Shown: piece after piece, positions 1 through 8,592 of the stretch | Numbering within the stretch: position 1 is the first letter of the stretch | How the letters are laid out: each line of letters starts with the position of its first letter | NCBI GenBank assembly: GCA_016787045.1 | Contig: JAEUVA010000034.1 | Coordinates: 62,001-126,000 of the forward strand | Direction: 5' to 3' | Length of the DNA stretch: 64,000 nucleotides | Source of the DNA: Chitinophagales bacterium | GTDB taxonomy: Bacteria > Bacteroidota > Bacteroidia > Chitinophagales > LD1 | The notes under the pieces: generated by a model | Database searches by the model: none | What the model was told of the DNA's origin: nothing | Seen by the model: the letters and a program-made list of their open reading frames with translations, nothing else | Program-made: the position numbers and the translations under genes

Positions 1-1635
1 ATTTTCAAAAAATTTGAGGCCGCCAAAAAAGCAGCCGAAAACGAAGATGAAATACGCGCTAATCAACAAATTGATGAGGCACTCAAAAACATATCAGGCA
101 CTACAACCCTGCGTATTGTTGGTTTTCCAAAATCACAGCTACGCGATGACATCAACAAACTCAAAAATCTAGAATCGTTTACCTGCGAAAAATGCAAGCA
201 ATTAGACTTGCAACAGTTGTTTGAGCAATTGGCTAATTTACCTCAGCTAACAACCCTCAATTTGCAAGATGGCGCACTAAAAGTATTGCCCAACAACATC
301 AAAAAACTGAATGGGCTACAAGAACTAAACCTCAAAAACAACAACTTTACTACGCTGCCAGATTCATTTGTTTACCTCAAAAACTTACGAGTTCTAAATC
401 TTGAACACAACAGCTATTTGTATGATGATGTAGTTTTTGAGCGATTGAAAACCATGAATGTAGAGGAGCTAACTTTCTCTTTCAGCGGATTGCTGGAACT
501 AAATGCAAAAGTGGGTGATGTAAAAAGTTTAAAGCGATTAGACCTTTCCGTAAACGACATTCGTCAACTGCCCACTTCTTTTTCGCAGCTAAATAGTTTA
601 GAGTATTTAAACCTGTCGCAAAACATTGCGCTCAACATGAGCAGTGTAGTAAGTACATTAAGTACCCTCACTAATTTACAAGAATTGATATTGCAGCAAT
701 GTTTGATTGAAAACCTGCCTGCTGACTTTGGAAAACTAACCTCTCTAAAAAAACTAAACCTAAAGGCCAACCGACTAACTGCTTTGCCCGTGTCATTCAG
801 CTCATTAACTAACTTAGAAGAATTGGATCTTGGTTATTTTGAAATGGGTGTACGCATGAATAAAATCAGCGACCTTGGCCCGGGTTTCGGCAATCTTAAA
901 AAACTGAAAGCACTCAATCTTGCCGGTAACCAACTAAGTAGTGTGCCTGAGTACTTTACTGCACTCAGTCAGTTAGAAACACTCAACATCAACTTAAACA
1001 AACTAACCGTGTTTCCGAATGCGATTACCAAAATCACCTCTCTCAAACACTTGGATTTGGGGATGAATAGCATCAACAGTGTTTCAAATGAGATTGGCAA
1101 ACTATCTAACCTTGAATACCTGAATCTTGACAATAACTTTTTCAACAAAAAAGAAAGTAAAATAAAAACAATTCCTGCTGAAATTTGCAACCTAACTAAA
1201 CTCAAAACGCTCTCTCTACGAGATAATGTAATAGAACAAATTCCTGATTGCATTGCTCAACTATCGCTGTTAGAAAAATTAGACCTGCGCGATAATCTGG
1301 TGGCTACGTTACCAACATCGTTTACACAACTAAAAAATCTGCAGTATTTAGATTTAAAAACGAATGAGTTTGAAAAACTTCCCGAAGGTTTTGAACAGCT
1401 TAAAAACCTCACTTATCTCAACTTGGCTATGAACCTGCGTTGGGCGTTTGAAACCGACAAGTTGAAGTTGTATCAAATGAAGCAACTTAAAGAAGTGGAT
1501 ATTAGTTTCAACAACATTTCTGAGAGCGCTACTACTACGCTAAGCAAAAACCTGCCCGGTTGCAAAGTGATAAACCAAGATTATTCCAACAAATCGCTCT
1601 TGGATAATCAAAAGAGAGTGCCGGGAGGTAAGTAG
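1..1635 (+). CDS. Leucine-rich repeat protein, 5'-partial
   Basis: The reading frame is open from base 1 with no start codon needed, so the gene begins upstream of the window and only its last 544 codons are visible. After a charged, non-repeat segment (about residues 1-60), the visible part is almost wholly leucine-rich repeats of about 23 residues with the pattern LPxxIxxLxxLxxLxLxxNxL. Good examples are LPNNIKKLNGLQELNLKNN and LPTSFTQLKNLQYLDLKTN. Such repeats form a curved solenoid that binds proteins or glycans. The chain ends soon after the last repeat, in a short basic tail, without a type IX sorting domain or membrane anchor. Localisation and partner cannot be told because the N-terminus (signal peptide, kinase, GTPase or other fusion) is missing. 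The LRR call is firm; the function is unknown. Confidence 0.85.
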   Translation: MFKKFEAAKKAAENEDEIRANQQIDEALKNISGTTTLRIVGFPKSQLRDDINKLKNLESFTCEKCKQLDLQQLFEQLANLPQLTTLNLQDGALKVLPNNIKKLNGLQELNLKNNNFTTLPDSFVYLKNLRVLNLEHNSYLYDDVVFERLKTMNVEELTFSFSGLLELNAKVGDVKSLKRLDLSVNDIRQLPTSFSQLNSLEYLNLSQNIALNMSSVVSTLSTLTNLQELILQQCLIENLPADFGKLTSLKKLNLKANRLTALPVSFSSLTNLEELDLGYFEMGVRMNKISDLGPGFGNLKKLKALNLAGNQLSSVPEYFTALSQLETLNINLNKLTVFPNAITKITSLKHLDLGMNSINSVSNEIGKLSNLEYLNLDNNFFNKKESKIKTIPAEICNLTKLKTLSLRDNVIEQIPDCIAQLSLLEKLDLRDNLVATLPTSFTQLKNLQYLDLKTNEFEKLPEGFEQLKNLTYLNLAMNLRWAFETDKLKLYQMKQLKEVDISFNNISESATTTLSKNLPGCKVINQDYSNKSLLDNQKRVPGGK

Positions 1636-1962
1636 TTACTTTAATTTTTCATTATTCAAATGCCGGTTTGCATCGCGGGCATTTTTCTTGGCTAAGTTTT
1701 TATGCAAGGCATCTGTGAGATCCACACCGGTTTGGTTAGCTAAGCAAATGAGCACCCAAAGCACGTCCGCTAACTCATCGCTCAACTCTTTGTTCATATC
1801 ACTTTCTTTAAAACTCTGTTCACCGTATTGGCGGGCAATGAGGCGTGCCACCTCACCTACTTCTTCGGTGAGTATGGCCATGTTGGTCAGTTCGCTAAAG
1901 TAGCGCACTCCGCGCTGCTTTATCCATTGGTCAACAGTTTGCTGGGCTTCTTGTATGGTCAT
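1636..1962 (-). CDS. MazG-like nucleotide pyrophosphohydrolase
   Basis: A 108-residue all-helical protein of the MazG/dUTPase-like superfamily, which hydrolyses nucleoside triphosphates to monophosphate and pyrophosphate and is often a house-cleaning enzyme. The magnesium-binding signature is present: EEVGE at residues 33-37 followed by ELADV (Glu63 and Asp66), the usual ExxD element. The length fits single-domain bacterial homologues. I start at the ATG giving MTIQEAQQTV, because homologues begin there. An in-frame ATG ten codons upstream would add a non-conserved stretch. The stop lies directly against the end of the convergent LRR gene, with no terminator between. The exact substrate (dCTP, dUTP or a damaged nucleotide) cannot be inferred. 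Confidence 0.85.
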   Translation of the reverse strand: MTIQEAQQTVDQWIKQRGVRYFSELTNMAILTEEVGEVARLIARQYGEQSFKESDMNKELSDELADVLWVLICLANQTGVDLTDALHKNLAKKNARDANRHLNNEKLK

Positions 1963-2028
1963 ATTTTTTTGATTTTTGAACACTAATAGCATGAATGACT
2001 TATACTAATACGGAGATATCTTACCAAA

Positions 2029-3183
2029 TCACAGTAATAATTTATCTAAAGCGTGTTCACTAACACCAAATTGACTTTTCAGCGCATCAATCTTATCCAA
2101 CACTTTAGCATCGGGCTTAGAAAACTTCTTCTTACAAATAGCAGTTAAGAGCAAATTTTTGGGGGTATGCTCTGTGCTCACAAATTCCATCAATTTGGTT
2201 TCATAGCCGTATGCTTGTAAATACAAAGCGCGTATAGTGTCAGTCAGCATTTCGGCCAACCGCTCTTCATGTATTCCATAGCTTGTAATCTCTGCTGTAA
2301 TACCAACTGGATTCAATTGCTTGCGTAATTGCTTGTGACAGCACGGGGAGCATACAATTAACTTGCTATTTGATTTAATCCCAGCTGCTATGGCTAGGTC
2401 GGTGGCTACATCGCAGGCATGTAATGCAATTAATACATCCGAATCGGTTGCATAACTTGCCTGGATACTTCCGGCTTCAAATCGGAGCCCGCCATACCCG
2501 CATTTTGTGGCCAATGAGTTGCTTTTGCTCACCAGATCTTCACGCATTTCTACACCTATCATATTTACTTTTTTGTGCTGATGATTCTCTAAGTAATCAT
2601 ACAGTGCAAAAGTGAGATAGCCCTTACCGCTACCCATATCCACAATCTTTAGCTCATCCGTTTCTATCTCTTTGAGTAATGGCGTTATCAACTCTATGTA
2701 TCGGTTTATTTGACGAAACTTGTGATACATATCTTTTTTTACAACTCCATCTTTACTCACTACACCCAACTCTTGCAGGTAAATGTTACCCATCGGGTCA
2801 ATGAAGCTGGCCTTCTCTTTATTGTGCCTTGTTACCGCTTCTCTTTTAGGGGTTGCTACAGAAGACCATGTTGATTTTCCGTTACCAAACTGCTGAAAGT
2901 AAAACGTTTGTTCCACCGTCATTAAATCGGCATTGTAAAACATTTCGTTCATCAGTTTTTCAATTTCTGCAATTGCCTGATTGGGTAAATAATTTTTGGT
3001 TACATCTTTAGTTGGGTATCTGTACACAAAACTCCAATGCAGACCAGCATTCAACAGCACGGGCTTCACAAACACATTCCGTATATCGCCATCTGGCAAA
3101 CGCGGTTTTGCTAATGTTAGTTTAACTAAACTTTCTACGCTGATACACTTCACCAACTCGTTCAGTAGAATATTATCTGCCAT
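2029..3183 (-). CDS. Class I SAM-dependent methyltransferase (Methyltransf_32-like)
   Basis: A 384-residue cytoplasmic protein. Around residues 180-195 it carries the glycine-rich SAM-binding loop DMGSGKGYLTFALYDYL. Further on there is an acidic beta2 end (GVEMRE), and then ALHACDVATD and CSPCCHKQLRKQL, a combination typical of the METTL25/RRNAD1-type Methyltransf_32 group. The N-terminal 150 residues are a less conserved family-specific region. I chose the ATG giving MADNILLNELV. The longer frame would start inside the divergent neighbouring gene and adds 35 residues without family character. The substrate is not known; RNA or protein are both possible. It is transcribed away from the secreted protein at 3257. 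Confidence 0.8.
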   Translation of the reverse strand: MADNILLNELVKCISVESLVKLTLAKPRLPDGDIRNVFVKPVLLNAGLHWSFVYRYPTKDVTKNYLPNQAIAEIEKLMNEMFYNADLMTVEQTFYFQQFGNGKSTWSSVATPKREAVTRHNKEKASFIDPMGNIYLQELGVVSKDGVVKKDMYHKFRQINRYIELITPLLKEIETDELKIVDMGSGKGYLTFALYDYLENHQHKKVNMIGVEMREDLVSKSNSLATKCGYGGLRFEAGSIQASYATDSDVLIALHACDVATDLAIAAGIKSNSKLIVCSPCCHKQLRKQLNPVGITAEITSYGIHEERLAEMLTDTIRALYLQAYGYETKLMEFVSTEHTPKNLLLTAICKKKFSKPDAKVLDKIDALKSQFGVSEHALDKLLL

Positions 3184-3256
3184 CTTACAATGATAAATAA
3201 GTTGGCGCCAATACGCTGTTTTTGTAACTGTGATGGGTTTTACTTGTTTCGTACCA

Positions 3257-4447
3257 ATGCGATTTATATCATTACTGCTTCTCGCCATTGTTATTGCAGC
3301 TTTACCTCACCCCACCACTGCCAAAGATTACACAGCAGATGCTATGTTAGATGTGCTGGGCAAAAGCAAGTTTTCGAACGAACACAAACTCTTCAGCAAC
3401 TTTTGGTTACTGGATAAAACCGGTGAAAATGGCTATGGCGGCATCAAACTCATATACAATCACCATACCGAAAACGTAGATACCATTTTAGTATGTGGCT
3501 TTTCGTGCATTGTTCATGATAAGCCATATAGCAAATGCACTTCACCTTTGCCATTTCAGATAAAACTGACAGACCCCTTGGATTCACTGGTGGCAAAATT
3601 TCACTCTGAGGCCAACATGTCCGGTCATGCCTTTTTGCTGCACAGCATTGGATACGATGCATTAGTACATTACACTACTAACGGAAAGATAGAATGGATA
3701 AAGTTTTTTAAGAATAACATATCGGCTCAAAACATAACTGCTCCTGCAGCACCTTTGCGCGAAGTGCCACAGGCACCGGTAAACGAAAAATTAGAGCAGG
3801 CGAGAAAACTGGTAGAACAAGAAAACTTTACCCACTCATCACCAAAGAAAGAAGCACCACCAGTTATCACACATCCAAAAGAAGTACCCGCGGCAGCCGT
3901 CAATAGAAAAATTGAGGATGCCAAGCGAAACATAGAGGCCACCGCATTTAAAACGGAAGAAAAAAAGGAGATTGTAGAAGTGTCTGCTCCAAATGTTTCT
4001 GTTTTCAAAAAATCGCTTTTAGATATTTTTAAGGCGTATAGCAGTTCTGGGTTCAAAAATGTGCAGGGAGATCCAAAGCCGGTAAGCAATTTTTGGAATT
4101 ACAAATACACCTATGCTACTAAACTTAAAGTGCCCGGAGAAAAGTACTCTATGCTATACAGTTTTCCATTTCAAAATTCGCAGTTAGATTTTGTTTCCAT
4201 TTTGAAAGAAGTAGATGCTTATGATTCATCAGTTGCCGATGTGTATCACCGGTTTGAAAAACAGTTAATGGCAGAATTCACCGCTGCCGATGGCTGGACA
4301 TCGGTATGTTTACCCAACTCTGACAATAACAAGCTGAGCGATTTGGAGTTTAAGCACGAGCGCTACGGTTCTGTGATATTAGACTGCACAAAAAGCCCTA
4401 AAGGGCGCTATGTGGTTTTTTTGCGTTTTCTGTTTTTTTCCAATTAG
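3257..4447 (+). CDS. Secreted protein of unknown function, possible internal duplication
   Basis: The 396-residue product begins with a clear signal peptide (MRFISLLLLAIVIAALP, then a small-residue cleavage region near PTTAKD), so it should be exported to the periplasm or beyond. I recognise no family. Two folded-looking segments flank a low-complexity, Lys/Glu/Pro/Ala-rich linker (about residues 155-240) in which APLREVPQAPVNEKLEQAR and PPVITHPKEVPAAAVNRK resemble each other. Both flanks start with LDxxxK and contain SNFW followed by a tract of charged and aromatic residues, hinting at a diverged repeated domain. The ATG at 3230 is possible, but it would put polar residues before the signal peptide. 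The rnc start follows 14 bases after the stop, suggesting co-transcription. Confidence 0.65.
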   Translation: MRFISLLLLAIVIAALPHPTTAKDYTADAMLDVLGKSKFSNEHKLFSNFWLLDKTGENGYGGIKLIYNHHTENVDTILVCGFSCIVHDKPYSKCTSPLPFQIKLTDPLDSLVAKFHSEANMSGHAFLLHSIGYDALVHYTTNGKIEWIKFFKNNISAQNITAPAAPLREVPQAPVNEKLEQARKLVEQENFTHSSPKKEAPPVITHPKEVPAAAVNRKIEDAKRNIEATAFKTEEKKEIVEVSAPNVSVFKKSLLDIFKAYSSSGFKNVQGDPKPVSNFWNYKYTYATKLKVPGEKYSMLYSFPFQNSQLDFVSILKEVDAYDSSVADVYHRFEKQLMAEFTAADGWTSVCLPNSDNNKLSDLEFKHERYGSVILDCTKSPKGRYVVFLRFLFFSN

Positions 4448-4461
4448 AAAAAGCGGCTATT

Positions 4462-5211
4462 TTGCTGCGTAATTTCAATCCTTTGATCCGCAAAGTTTAC
4501 AACCGTCTTTTCTCCAACCAAAAAGAGTTCACCTCTTTTATCAAGTCTGTTACCGGCATTACACCCTCTAACCTCCACATATACGAACAAGTTTTTAAAC
4601 ACCGCTCCAAGCATCTTGACCCAAAGGAAAACAATGAGCGTTTAGAATTACTGGGCGATGCCATTTTAGATGCAGTAGTATGCGATTTTTTGTATAAGAA
4701 ATACCCATACAAAGAGGAGGGATTTATTACTGAATTGCGCTCTAAAATCGTTAACCGAAAAAGCTTAAACGAAGTGGGGCAACGGCTAGGGCTAATTGAG
4801 AAACTACAGTTCAACCGTAAGAGCATGAACGATGCTTCAAAAGATTTATCGGGCAATACATTTGAAGCATTGGTAGGTGCGGTGTATTTAGATGCGGGGT
4901 TTGAAAAAACTGCGCGCTTTATCAAAAAACGTATTTTACAAAACCTGATAGATGTGGATGAGTTGCAGGAAACAAATACAGATTACAAGAGCCAAATTTA
5001 TCACTACATACAGCGCGAATCCAAAAGCATCAATTTTAAAGTAACCGAAGAAAAAACACGGAACCGCAAAGCGTATTTTGTGATTGACTTAGAAATTAGC
5101 GGCAAACCCGTAGCACGTGGCGAGGGTTTCAGCAAAAAAGCTGCCGAACAACATGCTGCCATGAAAGCACTAGAAGTACTGGGAGAGACAGCCGTTGCAG
5201 AGCAGTTGTAA
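4462..5211 (+). CDS. rnc: Ribonuclease III
   Basis: Endoribonuclease that cuts double-stranded RNA, in rRNA maturation and mRNA turnover. The catalytic domain has the family signature NERLELLGDAILD at residues 58-70 (Glu and Asp metal ligands), and DLSGNTFEALVGAVYLD supplies the second acidic pair. A double-stranded-RNA-binding domain fills the C-terminus from about residue 178, ending in GEGFSKKAAEQHAAMKAL. The 249-residue length is normal for Bacteroidota. The start is TTG (MLRNFNPL), 14 bases after the previous stop. No ATG lies nearby in frame, so initiation may be weak or coupled. In many relatives rnc follows fabF/acpP; here it follows a secreted unknown. Confidence 0.95.
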   Translation: MLRNFNPLIRKVYNRLFSNQKEFTSFIKSVTGITPSNLHIYEQVFKHRSKHLDPKENNERLELLGDAILDAVVCDFLYKKYPYKEEGFITELRSKIVNRKSLNEVGQRLGLIEKLQFNRKSMNDASKDLSGNTFEALVGAVYLDAGFEKTARFIKKRILQNLIDVDELQETNTDYKSQIYHYIQRESKSINFKVTEEKTRNRKAYFVIDLEISGKPVARGEGFSKKAAEQHAAMKALEVLGETAVAEQL

Positions 5212-5237
5212 CATAACACCAAAAAAACTTCATAATC

Positions 5238-5459
5238 ATGAAAGATGTTACTAAAGAATATACCAATGGAGAGGTAACCATTGTATGGCAAAACAAACTT
5301 TGCACGCACAGCGCTAATTGCGTGCGTGGCTTGCCGGGAGTTTTTAAACCCAAAGAGCAGCCCTGGATACAAACCGAAAACGCTACCACAGAGCAATTGG
5401 TAGAGCAAGTAAAAAAATGCCCTAGTGGTGCTTTGACCTACTTTATGAACATAAAGTAA
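5238..5459 (+). CDS. YjdI-type (4Fe-4S) mono-cluster protein
   Basis: A 73-residue protein of the divergent 4Fe-4S mono-cluster family (Fer4_19/YjdI). Cys22 and Cys28 lie in LCTHSANCVRGLPGVF, and Cys61 in KKCPSGAL; together with the neighbouring His they are the usual cluster ligands. The family is thought to act in electron transfer, but no partner oxidoreductase is adjacent here. The ATG lies 26 bases after rnc, with an A-rich upstream tract. Family assignment is good; the redox partner is unknown. Confidence 0.85.
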   Translation: MKDVTKEYTNGEVTIVWQNKLCTHSANCVRGLPGVFKPKEQPWIQTENATTEQLVEQVKKCPSGALTYFMNIK

Positions 5460-5476
5460 AGTGCTGCTAATTTTAG

Positions 5477-5506
5477 TTGGTACCACAGTGTGTTTTTCTA
5501 TTTTCA
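5477..5506 (+). promoter_or_regulatory. Promoter of metK (TTG-N19-TATTTTCA)
   Basis: TTG at 5477-5479 and TATTTTCA at 5499-5506 are separated by 19 bases, matching the Bacteroidota primary-sigma layout (TTG and TAnnTTTG) with two mismatches at the end of the -7 box. The segment 5492-5514 is matched at 22 of 23 positions upstream of dnaX. Confidence 0.55.
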
Positions 5507-5525
5507 CCGCTCTAAAATTTAAACC

Positions 5526-6785
5526 ATGCCCTATTTCTTTACATCAGAATCGGTATCAGAAGGCCACCCGGATAAAGTAGCCGATCAGGTATCTGACAAT
5601 TTAATTGATTATTTTTTAGCATACGACCCACAAAGCAAAGTTGCTTGCGAAACGCTGGTAACCACCGGACAGGTTGTACTGGCCGGTGAAGTAAAATCTA
5701 AGGCCTACTTAGATGTGCAAGAGATTGCCCGCGAAGTGATTCGTGAAATTGGCTACACCAAAGCTGAATACATGTTTGATGCCAACAGTTGCGGAATTCT
5801 CTCTGCTATTCACGAACAATCCAGCGACATCAATCAAGGTGTAGAGAGAAAAAAACCCGAAGAGCAAGGTGCCGGTGACCAAGGAATGATGTTCGGCTAC
5901 GCCACCAAAGAAACCGATAACTACATGCCGCTGGCATTGGAAATTGCTCATTTATTACTTCGCGAGCTTTCGGCTATTCGCAGAGAAGGTAAAGTAATGA
6001 AGTACCTGCGCCCCGATGCCAAAAGCCAAGTAACTATTGAGTATGGCGATGACAACAAACCCGTTCGCATTGAAGCCATAGTAGTATCTACCCAGCATGA
6101 TGATTTTGCAAAAGATGCGTTTATGCTTAAAAAGATTAAGGATGATGTAATCAGCATCCTCATTCCGCGTGTTAAGGCAAAACTGCCTAAGCGTGTACAA
6201 GCATTGTTTAACGATAAAATCAAGTACCACATTAACCCCACCGGTAAATTTGTGATTGGTGGGCCGCATGGCGATACCGGTCTTACAGGTCGCAAAATCA
6301 TTGTAGATACCTACGGTGGTAAAGGCGCGCACGGTGGTGGTGCATTTAGCGGCAAAGACCCCAGCAAGGTAGATCGCTCGGCTGCTTACGCCACTCGCCA
6401 CATTGCCAAGCACTTAGTAGCTGCCGGTGTGTGCGATGAAGCATTAGTACAAGTAGCATATGCTATTGGCGTAGCTAAACCCATGGGGCTTTTTGTAAAC
6501 ACTTACGGCACCGCCAAAGTAAAGTTGACTGACGGACAGATTGCGGATAAGATTTTGAAAATGCCGGAGTTTGATATGCGCCCTTACTTTATTGAAAAGC
6601 GCTTTAACCTACGTACCCCTATCTATAAAGAAACCGCCAGCTATGGCCACATGGGTCGCCCGAGCAAAGAGGTAGTAAAGGTGTTTAACAAAGGCAAGCA
6701 AAATGAGAAGAAGGTAAAAGTGAAACTTTTCCCTTGGGAAGAGTTGAATGCCGTTGCTCAAACTAAAAAAGTATTCGGAGTTTAG
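5526..6785 (+). CDS. metK: S-adenosylmethionine synthetase
   Basis: Makes S-adenosylmethionine from methionine and ATP, supplying among others the radical-SAM enzyme RimO and the methyltransferase in this window. Seen motifs: [12 protein letters not shown] at residues 13-24 (ATP/metal site), the hexapeptide-type [25 protein letters not shown], and [19 protein letters not shown], all classical for the family. At 419 residues it is close to other Bacteroidota enzymes. It is monocistronic here: it has its own promoter and is followed by an intrinsic terminator at 6813. No SAM riboswitch fits in the 66-base leader region. Confidence 0.97.
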   Translation: MPYFFTSESVSEGHPDKVADQVSDNLIDYFLAYDPQSKVACETLVTTGQVVLAGEVKSKAYLDVQEIAREVIREIGYTKAEYMFDANSCGILSAIHEQSSDINQGVERKKPEEQGAGDQGMMFGYATKETDNYMPLALEIAHLLLRELSAIRREGKVMKYLRPDAKSQVTIEYGDDNKPVRIEAIVVSTQHDDFAKDAFMLKKIKDDVISILIPRVKAKLPKRVQALFNDKIKYHINPTGKFVIGGPHGDTGLTGRKIIVDTYGGKGAHGGGAFSGKDPSKVDRSAAYATRHIAKHLVAAGVCDEALVQVAYAIGVAKPMGLFVNTYGTAKVKLTDGQIADKILKMPEFDMRPYFIEKRFNLRTPIYKETASYGHMGRPSKEVVKVFNKGKQNEKKVKVKLFPWEELNAVAQTKKVFGV

Positions 6786-6812
6786 TCCGGCTTAATCATT
6801 AAACAACTTTTT

Positions 6813-6848
6813 AAACCTCGTTGGCCTCAAAACCTGCGAGGTTTTTTT
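6813..6848 (+). terminator. Intrinsic terminator after metK
   Basis: AAACCTCG (6813-6820) pairs with CGAGGTTT (6837-6844) around a 16-base loop, and the T run continues to 6848. It separates metK from the hydrolase gene. Confidence 0.8.
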
Positions 6849-6871
6849 ACAAGTACTATTGAATCCTAAAA

Positions 6872-7810
6872 ATGAAAAAAATTATTCCATACATTTTGTT
6901 ACCACTAATCGCTATTGTGCTGATTGGTGTGGTGGCAGTAGTGTTTCGCCCCAGTTTGATTAACGATAAACAATCGGTAAAAGAAAAATTTGCTACTCCG
7001 AGTTCACATTTTTTGAACTGGCGTGGGGCAGAAATTCACTACACCGATGAAGGCGAAGGATTTCCGTTGCTGCTCATCCACGGGTTTGGCGGGCACCACC
7101 GTAATTTCAACAAAATTACAGAAGAATTAAAAAAAGAGTACCGCGTAATTCGGGTGGATTTACCGGGCTTTGGGCTGAGCGATTGCCCTGCAGTACATGA
7201 AAACAAACCAGAGTACGTACAGTTATATAAAGATTTTTTTAGCTTCTTTTTAGATACACTACATCTTGATTCTTTTTATGTGGCAGGCAATTCTATGGGG
7301 GGTATGATGGCCTGGAACCTGGCCGTAAACAGACCCGAGCAAGTAAAAAAGCTTGTTTTGTTAGCCAGTGCCGGTTACGATTTAGAAAAAACTGCCAAAG
7401 GTTTGTTTATCATCAAATTTAAATGGCTGGCCAAATTGATGGAAAAGGGGTTGCCTGATTTTATGAGTTGGGATGGTGCTAAACGCTGCTATGCAGATGA
7501 AACAAAAATCAATGCGGATGAAGTACTCAACAACAACATGATTACCAACCGTGAGGGAAATGTGAAACACATGCTCAGTATGGCGGGCGATTTACATTTT
7601 CCGGACACCGCATGGATACAACAAATAAAATGCCCTACGCTAATTATTTGGGGTATGCAAGATGAAATCATTACCGTAGAGCATGCCCAGCGTTTTAAGC
7701 GCGATATTCCAAACGCACAACTGCTCATTTTTGACACTTGTGGCCACGTACCTATGATTGAGCGTATGGAAGACACCAAGCAAGCCATGAGTCGCTTTTT
7801 TGCCGAGTGA
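6872..7810 (+). CDS. Membrane-anchored alpha/beta-fold hydrolase
   Basis: A 312-residue serine hydrolase with an N-terminal hydrophobic segment (residues 5-25) that should anchor it to the inner membrane, the domain facing the periplasm. The fold markers are in order: oxyanion region LLIHGFGGHHRNF (67-79), nucleophile elbow GNSMGG with Ser141, acid Asp264 in WGMQDEI and base His292 in CGHVPMIE, the complete catalytic triad. The family includes esterases, lipases and C-C bond hydrolases, so the substrate is open. It lies between two terminated units and is probably expressed alone. Confidence 0.85.
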   Translation: MKKIIPYILLPLIAIVLIGVVAVVFRPSLINDKQSVKEKFATPSSHFLNWRGAEIHYTDEGEGFPLLLIHGFGGHHRNFNKITEELKKEYRVIRVDLPGFGLSDCPAVHENKPEYVQLYKDFFSFFLDTLHLDSFYVAGNSMGGMMAWNLAVNRPEQVKKLVLLASAGYDLEKTAKGLFIIKFKWLAKLMEKGLPDFMSWDGAKRCYADETKINADEVLNNNMITNREGNVKHMLSMAGDLHFPDTAWIQQIKCPTLIIWGMQDEIITVEHAQRFKRDIPNAQLLIFDTCGHVPMIERMEDTKQAMSRFFAE

Positions 7811-7851
7811 TTCAACCCTAAAGATTGATGTTTTTAGTACCGTAGAGAATA

Positions 7852-7887
7852 TTTTGTTTAACTTTTTTATACTTTTATTAAACAAAA
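7852..7887. repeat. AT-rich perfect inverted repeat before the fasciclin gene
   Basis: TTTTGTTTAA (7852-7861) is the exact reverse complement of TTAAACAAAA (7878-7887), with 16 bases between. It could end the hydrolase transcript. Alternatively, because a TATTTTG box at 7850-7856 overlaps it, it could be an operator or leader hairpin of the fasciclin gene. Confidence 0.55.
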
Positions 7888-7939
7888 TAAAAACTCGCTT
7901 GTTGTACCTGCATTATTTAACCTAAAAATCATAACAAGT

Positions 7940-8461
7940 ATGAAAAAGCAGTTTGTCTTATTGTTAAGTTTATTTGTTCTGCCAGCATTGTTCACCCTTA
8001 ACTCTTGCAAAAAAGAAGAAGAAGGCCCCACCAAAAATGTAGTGGAGATTGCTCAAAGCAATTCTGATTTCAGCATTTTGGTGCAAGCACTCACCCTCTC
8101 TGACCTTAGCACTAATTACGCTACTGTATTGAGCGGTAGTGGTCCGTTCACCGTATTTGCGCCAACAAATGCAGCATTCTCCGCTTTATTAACAGAGTTG
8201 GGGGTTGCTTCTTTAAATGACATACCTGCTGCTACATTAGAGGCCGTGCTCAAGTACCATGTGGTACCCGGAAAAGTGTTGTCATCATCACTCAGCAATG
8301 GTCAGGTAGTGAGTACCCTTAATGGAGCTACTTTCACTATCGGTTTAACCGGTGGTGCAAAAATAACCGACCAACAAGCTCGCGTAGCTAACATTACGGC
8401 CACCGACTTAGATGCTACCAATGGTGTAGTACACGTAATTGACAAAGTAATTTTACCATAA
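7940..8461 (+). CDS. Fasciclin (FAS1) domain lipoprotein
   Basis: The 173-residue product has a lipoprotein signal peptide with lipobox LNSC (Cys23) followed by a Lys/Glu-rich tether. A single FAS1 domain comes next: VVEIAQSNSDFSILVQAL, then FTVFAPTNAAFSALL (the H1-like box), LKYHVVPGKVLSS and the C-terminal NGVVHVIDKVILP. FAS1 domains mediate adhesion or matrix contacts. It is probably anchored to the outer or inner membrane leaflet, and the gene is followed by its own terminator. Confidence 0.93.
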   Translation: MKKQFVLLLSLFVLPALFTLNSCKKEEEGPTKNVVEIAQSNSDFSILVQALTLSDLSTNYATVLSGSGPFTVFAPTNAAFSALLTELGVASLNDIPAATLEAVLKYHVVPGKVLSSSLSNGQVVSTLNGATFTIGLTGGAKITDQQARVANITATDLDATNGVVHVIDKVILP

Positions 8462-8480
8462 GGGGTTTTGGTAAATAGTA

Positions 8481-8522
8481 GCAAAGGCAGTTATCTCTCT
8501 GATAGCTGCCTTTTGCTTTTTT
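8481..8522 (+). terminator. Intrinsic terminator after the fasciclin gene
   Basis: GCAAAGGCAG and TTATC (8481-8495) pair with GATAGCTGCCTTTTGC (8501-8516, one bulge and one mismatch), followed by a T tract to 8522. Confidence 0.8.
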
Positions 8523-8561
8523 ATACAAATACAAAACCGACTCTGCATAACACAGAGCCGG
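8523..8561 (-). terminator. Terminator of the collagen-like surface gene
   Basis: Read on the minus strand, CCGGCTCTG and CAGAGTCGG (8561-8537, one mismatch, 7-base loop) are followed by TTTTGTATTTGT. It lies 32 bases past the stop of the minus-strand gene. Confidence 0.7.
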
Positions 8562-8592
8562 CTACAAAACTCAAGTATGAAAAAAAATTGAA

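Noticed and set aside
208..1635. TTG at 208 as the start of the LRR protein
   Set aside because: The frame is open without interruption to base 1, and upstream codons look coding, so the gene begins outside the window.
5004..5507. Minus-strand frame of 167 codons across rnc and the Fe-S gene
   Set aside because: Spans two firm genes on the other strand and resembles no protein.
5460..5525. SAM riboswitch before metK
   Set aside because: Only 66 bases separate the genes, most of which is promoter; no helices typical of SAM aptamers were seen.
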